DNA from: Streptomyces sp. NBC_00287
GTDB lineage: Bacteria > Actinomycetota > Actinomycetes > Streptomycetales > Streptomycetaceae
Assembly (NCBI RefSeq): GCF_036173105.1
Contig: NZ_CP108053.1
Span: 6,076,001 to 6,140,000 of the forward strand
Length of the DNA: 64,000 nucleotides
Direction of reading: 5' to 3'
The translations under genes were made by a program, and so were the position numbers. Shown here one piece after another: positions 18,716 through 25,288 of the stretch (its first letter is position 1; each line of letters starts with the position of its first letter). The notes under the pieces are model-generated. The model searched no databases, had not been told where the DNA came from, and saw only the letters and a list, made by a program, of their open reading frames with translations.

Positions 18716-19885
18716 TTACAACTGCCCTGTCACAGAGGGAGCGGGAGGCGTCCAGCGGCGCTTTTGGGGCACGGCTCGGGAGATGCCGTAGTCCCTCTTG
18801 AGCTGCTCGGGGATGGCGTAGTGCATGACGCGGCCCCGGGTGAGGGAGGACAGTTCGAGGACCGTGGTGAGGTGGCCGAGGCGGTCGAGGGCCCAGGCGC
18901 CCAGGGGAGAGCGGTCCTCGATGGTCTCCAGGGCGCCGAGGAGATGCGGGACGGCCTTGACGACGGTGTCCCACGGGGTGCGGGGGACCTCCAGCCAGTC
19001 GGCGCAGGTGTCGCCGACGAGGTGGCGGACGAGGGCCGAGACGATCGGGTCGAAGAAGGTGCCGGGCACGATCTCCTCGTACAGGTCGATCAGTTGCCGC
19101 GTCAGGTGGGCGCCCTCCTCGGAGGGCCCCATGTGCCGGATCATGTACAGGTCCAGGAACCGACGCGCCTGGTCGAGGTCCTGGGGAACGGCGTCCTGGT
19201 CGACGCCGAGCATCGCGCCGACGACCCGCCAGGCGTAGAAGTAGGCTTCCGCGCCCTCGGTGCTCATATGGATGCCGAGGCGGTGCAGGGAGTCCAGGAC
19301 CAGCAGGGAGAAGAACATCTGCCCGCCGATCATGTCCTCCTGGCAGATCGGCACCCCCAACGCCTCGGTGTCCCAGCGGTTCTCGCGCTTCAGGTGGTGG
19401 CGGATGGAGGCGTGCAGCAGGCGGACCTTCTGCGCCGCGGGGATGAAGCGGCTGCCCGCCTCGAACGCGCCGGGCTGCATCAGGTACACGGTGAACTGGC
19501 CGGTCTCCGCCATCCGCTTGGAGGGGTACTTCAGCCCGTGCGTGGCGGACAGCAGCCGCGCGACGTGCGGGACGACGTAGCAGGCGGGCATCGAGGCGAA
19601 GGAGAGCGCGGTGGAGATGTGCACGTTGTTGTCGATGAAGAACAGCCTCGCCTTCTCCATCTCCCCCCAGTCGACCCACGCCGGGGGCACGCTCGTCGCC
19701 TCCAGGTACTCCCGGGCCACCTCCGGCAGCCCGTCCGGCAGCGGTGCGCCGGCCGTGGAGACGTACCGCATCAGGGTGTTGAACTTCCCGACCTCTCCGC
19801 GCTCGAAGAGCGTGGCCACGGTGGCGTCGGCGAGTTCGTCTCCGCGTCGGCGCAGCGCGTCCATCGACGCCTCCGTGCAGTTCAT
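18716..19885 (-). CDS. MpaB / latex-clearing-type oxygenase (DUF2236)
   Basis: A 389-residue member of the family that includes the fungal prenyl-chain-cleaving enzyme MpaB and the bacterial rubber oxygenase Lcp, which are b-type heme proteins cleaving isoprenoid double bonds with O2. Length is close to Lcp. The conserved histidine/arginine segment KVRLLHASIRHHL and the TEALGVPICQEDMIGGQMFFS block match the family; there is no signal peptide. It starts 11 bases after the polyprenyl synthetase gene, so synthesis of a prenyl chain and its oxidative cleavage may be linked. The exact substrate is unknown. Confidence 0.84.
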   Translation of the reverse strand: MNCTEASMDALRRRGDELADATVATLFERGEVGKFNTLMRYVSTAGAPLPDGLPEVAREYLEATSVPPAWVDWGEMEKARLFFIDNNVHISTALSFASMPACYVVPHVARLLSATHGLKYPSKRMAETGQFTVYLMQPGAFEAGSRFIPAAQKVRLLHASIRHHLKRENRWDTEALGVPICQEDMIGGQMFFSLLVLDSLHRLGIHMSTEGAEAYFYAWRVVGAMLGVDQDAVPQDLDQARRFLDLYMIRHMGPSEEGAHLTRQLIDLYEEIVPGTFFDPIVSALVRHLVGDTCADWLEVPRTPWDTVVKAVPHLLGALETIEDRSPLGAWALDRLGHLTTVLELSSLTRGRVMHYAIPEQLKRDYGISRAVPQKRRWTPPAPSVTGQL

Positions 19886-19896
19886 GAGAAGGCTCC

Positions 19897-20952
19897 TTAG
19901 TGACGGCGGGCCGCCGCCGAGTGGGCGAGGGTGGTCAGGGCCGCTGCGGCAGGTGCGGGCAGGTCCAGATCGTCGAGCGCGTCGAGGGATTCCCGGACCC
20001 GTACGGTGATCATTTCCTCGATCCGGTCGGGCGCCCCCAGCCTGCGCATCACCTCCCGCACCGCCTCCAGACCGTCCCTGTTCAGGTCCCGACGTCCGAG
20101 CAGGGTGCGCAGGCGCTCGCGGTCGGTGTCACCGGCCAGCCGCCAGGTCTCGGCCAGCAGGGCGGTCGGCCGGTGTCCGCGCAGATCGTCCAGGTTGGCC
20201 TTGCCGGTGCGGTCCGGGTCCCCGAACAGGCCGAGCAGGTCGTCCCGCAGCTGGAACGCCTCGCCCATCGGCAGCCCGTAACGGGAGTAGCCCTCGCGCA
20301 GCCGTGCTCCGGCGCCGGCCAGGGCACCGCCGATCAACAGGGGCTGCTCGACGGTGTACTTGGCCGTCTTGTACCGGATCACCTGCAAGGACGCCGAGGT
20401 GTCCGGAGCGGCCCCGGTGCGCAGGATCTCCAGGCACTCACCCGCGATCAGCTCCCTGGCCAGCGCCGCCCACAGCGGGCGGGCCCGCGCCAGGTAGGCG
20501 GCCGGAAGACCGCTGACGGCGAAGAGCTGCCCGGCCATCGCCATCAGCAGATCGCCGACCAGCATCGCCAGCGAGCGGGCGGCCGTCGTGGCCCGTGGGC
20601 GGCGGCGTACGGCCGACCGCAGGGCGACGTGGGCCGTGGGTCGGCCGTGTCGCAGCGGACTGTCGTCGATGAGATCGTCATGCACCACCGCAGCGGCGTG
20701 CACCAGCTCCATGGAGGCCGCGGCACGCACCAGGGCGTCGCTGTCGGGCTGCCCCGCCGCCCGCCACCCCCAGTAGCAGAAGGCCGCGCGTAATCGCTTG
20801 CCGCCCGCCACCGCAGCCTCGACCTGCTCGGCCACCGGCCACAGCTCCGCATCCACCGCGACGAGGTGATCGGCCTCCTGTGCCACGAAGCCGCACACCA
20901 GATCGTCGACGCGCGCTTTGAACGCGGACAGCTCGTCCTGCTCAGCCCTCAC
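19897..20952 (-). CDS. Polyprenyl (FPP/GGPP-type) diphosphate synthetase
   Basis: A 351-residue trans-prenyltransferase that condenses IPP with an allylic diphosphate. First aspartate-rich motif DDLIDD at 92-97 with the downstream RHGRP; second motif begins at D237-D238 (FQLRDDLLGLFGD), with GGKRLR at 50-55, KTAKYT at 195-200 and a TGK motif. The chain-length-determining positions before DDLIDD are small (AAAVVH), so chain length cannot be predicted with confidence. GTG at 20952 (or 20955) overlaps the end of the upstream 84-residue gene. Leu54 is encoded by TTA (20793-20791), so full expression should depend on the bldA tRNA. Confidence 0.92.
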   Translation of the reverse strand: MRAEQDELSAFKARVDDLVCGFVAQEADHLVAVDAELWPVAEQVEAAVAGGKRLRAAFCYWGWRAAGQPDSDALVRAAASMELVHAAAVVHDDLIDDSPLRHGRPTAHVALRSAVRRRPRATTAARSLAMLVGDLLMAMAGQLFAVSGLPAAYLARARPLWAALARELIAGECLEILRTGAAPDTSASLQVIRYKTAKYTVEQPLLIGGALAGAGARLREGYSRYGLPMGEAFQLRDDLLGLFGDPDRTGKANLDDLRGHRPTALLAETWRLAGDTDRERLRTLLGRRDLNRDGLEAVREVMRRLGAPDRIEEMITVRVRESLDALDDLDLPAPAAAALTTLAHSAAARRH

Positions 20953-21196
20953 CACGGGCCTGCCTGGCCATGACGTGCCGGGCGAGCACCTCAAGATGGG
21001 CAGGCGGTACGGCCGCGTACCGGTCCAGCACCAAGCGCCCCCGCGCCATCAGGTCCTGCTCCGCGTCCGCGGCCAGCTCCGCCTTGTCCGAGCGGATCAG
21101 CAGGCCCCGCACCGCTCCCACGGCCGACCACACGGTGCTCACCGCCAGGTCGGCGACCCCCGCCGCCAGTAAGACCGCGCGCTCTTCCCCTGTCAT
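20942..21196 (-). CDS. Small protein paired with the polyprenyl synthetase
   Basis: An 84-residue protein, helical throughout by eye, with a mildly hydrophobic N-terminal half (VADLAVSTVWSAVGAVRGLLI) and a basic/acidic C-terminal half. GGGGGTG lies before the ATG. It overlaps the polyprenyl synthetase start by 11 bases, so the two are translationally coupled, and it is the first gene of the operon. Leu9 is a TTA codon (21172-21170). A role as a membrane-proximal partner or regulatory subunit is inference; I do not recognise the family. Confidence 0.72.
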   Translation of the reverse strand: MTGEERAVLLAAGVADLAVSTVWSAVGAVRGLLIRSDKAELAADAEQDLMARGRLVLDRYAAVPPAHLEVLARHVMARQARGEG

Positions 21197-21269
21197 GCCA
21201 CCCCCAGAGCATTCCGAGACGGTTCAAGGGTCGTGTCACACCGAGGCCCTCGACAGGAGGAACTCACCA

Positions 21270-21404
21270 ATGAGTGATCACTTCGCAAGCATGTGCGTAG
21301 ACCGCGGGAACGGGTACTCCGGGGCACATGACTGGCATCGACCTCAGCAGCAGCGAGTTCAAAGATCATGGCTTCATCGCGCGGCGGTACGCGTACGAGG
21401 GTGA
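21270..21404 (+). CDS. Possible 44-residue ORF overlapping the PEBP gene
   Basis: An ATG with an excellent Shine-Dalgarno (AGGAGGAA, 21255-21262, nine bases before) opens a 44-codon frame starting MSDHFASMCVDRGNG that runs out of frame into the next gene. The later residues look like a shadow of that gene. Either a translated leader ORF or a start that once served the PEBP gene before a frameshift; weak support. Confidence 0.25.
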   Translation: MSDHFASMCVDRGNGYSGAHDWHRPQQQRVQRSWLHRAAVRVRG

Positions 21405-21780
21405 CAATGTCTCCCCTCCGCTGACCTGGAGCGGCTCACCGGACGACGCGGCCGAGCTGGTGCTGCTGTGCGAGGACCCCGATGCTCCTTCGGGGACCTT
21501 CGCGCACTGGATCGTGGTCGGCATCGACCCCCGCAGCGAGGGCGTCAACGCGGGGCAGATCCCACCCGGCGGCACCGAGCTGGTCAACGGCTACGGCGAA
21601 CGGGGCTGGGGCGGACCGCACCCGCCCCCGGGAGATGAGGCGCACCACTACGTCTTCCGCCTCTACGCCCTGTCGGAGCCCTGCGTCCTCCCCGACGAGC
21701 CCCGCGCCGACCAGGTGCACGAGGCGGTCGAGAAGCGGGAGCTGTCCAGCGGCACGCTCGTGGGGCTCTACCGGCGCTGA
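21328..21780 (+). CDS. YbhB/YbcL-type PEBP family protein
   Basis: A 150-residue Raf-kinase-inhibitor-like (phosphatidylethanolamine-binding) protein: YEGDNVSPPLTWSG, LLCEDPDAPSGTFAHWIVVGIDP, GERGWGGPHPPPGDEAHHYVFRLYAL. Cytoplasmic, no signal peptide. Bacterial members have no agreed function. The Shine-Dalgarno of its ATG is weak (GGGGCAC), whereas a very good one sits 66-73 bases upstream before another frame. Confidence 0.9.
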   Translation: MTGIDLSSSEFKDHGFIARRYAYEGDNVSPPLTWSGSPDDAAELVLLCEDPDAPSGTFAHWIVVGIDPRSEGVNAGQIPPGGTELVNGYGERGWGGPHPPPGDEAHHYVFRLYALSEPCVLPDEPRADQVHEAVEKRELSSGTLVGLYRR

Positions 21781-21787
21781 CAGAGCC

Positions 21788-22567
21788 ATGCCCGAGCTTC
21801 CGGACGTCGAAGGATTCCGGCAGACCCTGCTGACCTGCAGTGGACGCCGGTCCGTCACCGATATCGACGTACGGGATGCCGGAGTTCTCCGGGGCGTCAC
21901 CGAGAAACGGCTGCGGAAAGAATTGGAGGGGAGGCGTCTCGGAAAGGCGTGGCGGCACGGGAAATGGCTCTTCGTGCCGACGGGCGACGGCCCCACGCTT
22001 GTCTTTCATTTCGGCATGACCGGATCTCTGCGGTGCTGTGACCAGGAGGAACCGGTCGAGGCGCATGACCGGATCGTGCTGACGCTCGGCCGTAACCGGC
22101 TCCTGTGTTATCGCGATCAACGCAAACTGCAGGGCGTACGGCTGGCGGACAGCGCCGACGTCGACCGGATTCTGGAGGATCTGGGCCCGGACGCCCTGGC
22201 CGTGAAGCGGGACGAATTCCTGGAACTGCTCTCGGGACGACGGGGTGCCGTCAAGAGTGCGCTGATGGACCAGTCAGTCCTCGCGGGCCTCGGAAACCTC
22301 CTGTGCGACGAGATCCTCTGGCGCGCTCGGGTCGCCCCTCGGACGTCGACGCGGAACCTGGACGAGAAGACGCTTCGGCGCATCCACGCGGCGATGGGCC
22401 GTGTCCTTTCGACCTCCGTACGTGACGGATGTGTGCCGCCCCGACGCGGCTGGCTCACCGGGCGCCGGGACGACAGCGAGCCGCTGTGCCCCCGCTGCGG
22501 CACTGCCCTGCGGTCGAGCCGCGTCGCCGGACGCCGCACGGTCTGGTGCCCGCACTGTCAGAACTGA
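21788..22567 (+). CDS. Fpg/Nei-family DNA glycosylase
   Basis: A 259-residue base-excision repair glycosylase/AP lyase. The N-terminal catalytic proline and glutamate are present (MPELPDVEGFR; P2, E3). H2TH region with DQSVLAGLGNLLCDEILWRARV, and a C-terminal zinc finger with CPRCG and CPHC. Although the start resembles Fpg, the lack of the usual KGxxR-type lesion-recognition motifs and the divergent middle mean the damaged base cannot be named. The stop overlaps the convergent M14 peptidase gene by ten bases; the start is seven bases after the PEBP gene. Confidence 0.9.
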   Translation: MPELPDVEGFRQTLLTCSGRRSVTDIDVRDAGVLRGVTEKRLRKELEGRRLGKAWRHGKWLFVPTGDGPTLVFHFGMTGSLRCCDQEEPVEAHDRIVLTLGRNRLLCYRDQRKLQGVRLADSADVDRILEDLGPDALAVKRDEFLELLSGRRGAVKSALMDQSVLAGLGNLLCDEILWRARVAPRTSTRNLDEKTLRRIHAAMGRVLSTSVRDGCVPPRRGWLTGRRDDSEPLCPRCGTALRSSRVAGRRTVWCPHCQN

Positions 22568-23850
22568 ACGGCGTTCAGCGCGCTGTCGGCGGCGGTGAGC
22601 ACCGTGCGGGCCTGGTGTTCCACCTGGTCGCGCACCGGCACCCAGCGCAGTCGCAGGGCCTTCTCGAAGTCCGCGCACCAGGCGGTGAAGAGCTCGCTCA
22701 GCTCGCTGTGGAGCGCCGGGGCCGCGTCGTCGTCCGCCGCCCGCAGCAGCCGTAGCAGAAGACCTGCCGCGCGCAGCGGTTGGCGGCGGGCCACCACGTC
22801 CAGGGAGCAGACCTGGGCTGTCGTCAGGGACGCTTCGGCTGCCTGCCGGGCGAGCGGTTCCCAGGAGTCGGCGACCAGGTCGTAGAGGTCGTCGGCCATC
22901 CACTCCAGCACGCGTCGGTGCGGGCTCTCCTCGGCCGCCGGCAGGAATCGGCGCGCCCTGTCGAGGACGGCGGTCACCTGCCGTCCGCCGTCGCGTACCA
23001 GGGCGGACAGATCGCGCAGCGCGTCGGCCGCTGCCGGATGCGGGGACTGGTCGTCGGCCAGGTCGGTCGCCCACATGGGCACTTCGATGATCGCCGTGAC
23101 GCCGCCGTACCGCATCGGTGCGCACCAGGTGGACCGCCCGATGTTCTCGGACCCGGCGGCCAGCCGGTCGGTGCTGTCCGGCGGGGGCAGTACGTGGATC
23201 CCGGGGCTGGGGTTGTCCCAGTACAGGGCGTCGTACGTGCCGTGCTGGACCGGAATGCCCAGGGCGTAGGCGGACGTCCGGAAGGGCGCGGCGAGTTCGG
23301 GCAGGCCTCCGGTCAACTGGACCCAGCTGCCGCCCGCTTCGACGCTGTGGAGGGAGCACTGGAGGAACGGTCGCAGTTCGTCGATCACCTTGAACAGCGC
23401 CTGGCTCTCGGGCAGTTGCCGCCCGACGATCGGTGCCCACTCCGGCTGCTCCGCCGCGACCGGGCGGAACGCGCTGCCGTAGTAGCCCTCCAGGGTGGGC
23501 TCGGGTACGGCCGTCGCCTCCGCGATCCCCTCGCTCAGCGCGGCGCCGTCCGGATCGAGGCACAGCACGATGTCCCAGGTGACGAAGGCGGGGTCGGTCA
23601 CCCGCGACAGCCGTTCTCCGCCTGCCACCCGCTCCGCCAGCGCGAGCGCGGTCGCGCCGCCGACCGGCTCGTCGGGATGCGGCCGGGCGACCACCAGAAT
23701 GTGCCGCGGCCCGTGTCCCACGGACAGCATCAGGATCGGACGGCCCGCGCGGGACGTACCGATGTGGCGCAGACGGCAGACTCCGGGGAACCGGGAGACC
23801 AGCCGCCGCGCCGACTCGGTGACGTCCGCGACCGTGGGGTAGCGGTCCAT
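22558..23850 (-). CDS. M14-family zinc carboxypeptidase of the peptide cassette
   Basis: A 430-residue metallocarboxypeptidase. Zinc ligands H58-x2-E61 (ARPHPDEPVGG) and H168 (CSLHSVEAGG), catalytic glutamate E256 (VTAIIEVPMW); no signal peptide, so it acts in the cytoplasm. ATG at 23850 lies 13 bases after the stop of the 25-residue peptide gene; a GTG at 23883 would overlap that gene and is less likely. M14 enzymes remove C-terminal residues. The only obvious nearby substrate is the peptide, whose C-terminus is Gly-Gly-Ser. The C-terminal 150 residues are helical and of unknown role. Confidence 0.87.
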   Translation of the reverse strand: MDRYPTVADVTESARRLVSRFPGVCRLRHIGTSRAGRPILMLSVGHGPRHILVVARPHPDEPVGGATALALAERVAGGERLSRVTDPAFVTWDIVLCLDPDGAALSEGIAEATAVPEPTLEGYYGSAFRPVAAEQPEWAPIVGRQLPESQALFKVIDELRPFLQCSLHSVEAGGSWVQLTGGLPELAAPFRTSAYALGIPVQHGTYDALYWDNPSPGIHVLPPPDSTDRLAAGSENIGRSTWCAPMRYGGVTAIIEVPMWATDLADDQSPHPAAADALRDLSALVRDGGRQVTAVLDRARRFLPAAEESPHRRVLEWMADDLYDLVADSWEPLARQAAEASLTTAQVCSLDVVARRQPLRAAGLLLRLLRAADDDAAPALHSELSELFTAWCADFEKALRLRWVPVRDQVEHQARTVLTAADSALNAVQF

Positions 23851-23863
23851 CACTGGCGTCCGG

Positions 23864-23941
23864 TCAGGAGCCGCCGTTGCCACCGCTGTCGCCGGTGGTC
23901 TCCTTCTTGTCCAGCGGACGGATCTCGATCTTGTTCGGCAT
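23864..23941 (-). CDS. 25-residue RiPP-like precursor peptide
   Basis: A short ORF with an excellent Shine-Dalgarno (GGGAGGA, six bases before the ATG). It begins MPNKIEIRPLD, a leader-like segment with alternating hydrophobics suited to pairing as a strand with a PqqD-type recognition domain, and ends GDSGGNGGS, a Gly/Ser/Asn/Asp tail. The two halves are joined by KKETT. It lies 13 bases before the carboxypeptidase gene and is divergent from two genes that each encode an N-terminal PqqD-like domain, which is the hallmark of ribosomally made, modified peptides. No Cys is present. The nature of the product is inferred from context only. Confidence 0.75.
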   Translation of the reverse strand: MPNKIEIRPLDKKETTGDSGGNGGS

Positions 23942-23987
23942 GCCGTTTCCTCCCGGTGGTGGCTGTGGCGTGCGGTGATCTGTGGTG

Positions 23988-24025
23988 CTCTTGCAAGAGT
24001 TCGTCGATCGAGTCACTGTTGTCAA
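23988..24025 (-). promoter_or_regulatory. Promoter and palindromic operator of the peptide operon
   Basis: Minus strand: a perfect -35 TTGACA (24025-24020), an 18-base spacer and AACTCT as -10 (24001-23996), giving a start near 23989. The perfect 12-base palindrome CTCTTGCAAGAG (23988-23999) covers the -10 and start point, as expected for a repressor site. A second short palindrome TCGATCGA lies in the spacer at 24004-24011. No regulator gene is in the cassette. Confidence 0.55.
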
Positions 24026-24072
24026 TGTCCGTTGATTAAGGGGCAGTTGGGACTGAGGAGATTGGCGCGAAA

Positions 24073-25266
24073 GTGACGGTGCACGCGATGCGACGGCCCC
24101 GGATCAAGCCGGAACACCGGGCGTACCGCACGGTCGACGGCCATGTGCGGATCGGCAGCGTCGTCCACGGCATCGGGGCCGAGGTCAAGGATCCCGACGG
24201 TTGGGTGTGGACGCTGGTCGAGGCCATGGACGGCACGCGCAGCGCCGCCGACATCGTCGCCGAGGTGTCCCGCCGCCACCCCGAACTGCGGCTTCCGGCC
24301 CCGGACATCGCCGAGGCGATCACGGACCTCACCACCGCCGGCTACGTCGAGGACGCCGGCGCCTCGCCCCCGGAAGAGCTGTCCGAGCACGAACGCGAGC
24401 GCTACGGCAGGGGCATGACCCTGCTGCGCTGGATGGACCTCCAGCCGAGGGAGAGCTCCTGGGAACCGCAGCTGCGCCTGCGCCGCGCCCGGGTCCTGCT
24501 GGTCGGAGTCGGCGGCACCGGCGGAGCCGCCGCCCGGGACCTGGTGGCCTCCGGGGTGGGGCGACTGCACTGCGTGGAGCCGGACGTCGTGGAGCTGTCC
24601 AACCTCAACCGGCAGACGCTGTACGGCGAGGCGGACCTCGGTACGCCCAAGATCGACGCGGCGTTGAGGGCGTTGCGTGCGCTGAACCCGCACTCGACGG
24701 TCACGGGCGAGAGGCGTGAGGTGCGCGGCCCGCTGGATCTCAGGGAGCTGCTGACCGGGGGCTCCGGTGGCTCCGGTGCCGGATCGGCGTACGACGTGCT
24801 GCTGCTGGCCGCCGACCGCCCCGCCACGATCCGTAGGTGGGCCAACCAGGTCTGCCTCGAGTTGGGCACGTCGTGGGCCGAAGCCGGCTATCGCGGCCCC
24901 CTGGTGAGCGTCGGTGTCTTCACGCCGGGCCGAGGTGCCTGCTGGGAGTGTCTGCGCAGTGCCGAGATAGAGCGCCGCGATCTGCGGCTGGCGGCCGGCC
25001 AGGACGAGGACGTCGCCTCGCCCCGTATGCCGTGGAACCCGGTCAACGCCGTGACCGCGGGCCTGTCCGGCAGCCTCCTCGCCCACGCCGCCCTCACGCT
25101 GCTGTGCGGCGTCCCCCGGATCGACCCCGGCTGCCGCTTCGGCCTCAACCTCATGATGCCCGGCGACCCGGTCATGCAGCGCTCGGACCTACGGCCCAAC
25201 TGCCCCGCCTGCAAGGACAGCAACGCACGGACCGACGGCCCGACTGACGAGCGGGACCGGCGGTGA
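24073..25266 (+). CDS. RRE-fused E1/ThiF-family adenylating enzyme
   Basis: A 397-residue protein in two parts. Residues 8-95 form a PqqD-like winged-helix (RiPP recognition element) domain: RIGSVVHGIGAEVKDPDG, TLVEAMDGTRSAADIVAEV, DLTTAGYVEDAG. Residues 120-385 form a ThiF/MoeB/E1-type adenylyltransferase: nucleotide loop GVGGTGG (135-141), NLNRQ (157-161), and paired zinc cysteines C290-x2-C293 and C377-x2-C380. Such enzymes activate a C-terminal carboxylate as the acyl-adenylate (MccB, ThiF, MoeB). The expected substrate is the peptide encoded divergently. The start is uncertain (GTG at 24073 or 24079). Followed after 22 bases by the M50 gene. Confidence 0.88.
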   Translation: MTVHAMRRPRIKPEHRAYRTVDGHVRIGSVVHGIGAEVKDPDGWVWTLVEAMDGTRSAADIVAEVSRRHPELRLPAPDIAEAITDLTTAGYVEDAGASPPEELSEHERERYGRGMTLLRWMDLQPRESSWEPQLRLRRARVLLVGVGGTGGAAARDLVASGVGRLHCVEPDVVELSNLNRQTLYGEADLGTPKIDAALRALRALNPHSTVTGERREVRGPLDLRELLTGGSGGSGAGSAYDVLLLAADRPATIRRWANQVCLELGTSWAEAGYRGPLVSVGVFTPGRGACWECLRSAEIERRDLRLAAGQDEDVASPRMPWNPVNAVTAGLSGSLLAHAALTLLCGVPRIDPGCRFGLNLMMPGDPVMQRSDLRPNCPACKDSNARTDGPTDERDRR

Positions 25267-25288
25267 ACCCGGGCCCGGAGGCTCCCTC

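Noticed and set aside
24008..24040. Possible RecA-NDp element TTGTCAATG upstream of the E1 gene
   Set aside because: The sixth/seventh bases differ from the consensus and no TAnnnT follows at eight bases (TTAAGG instead).
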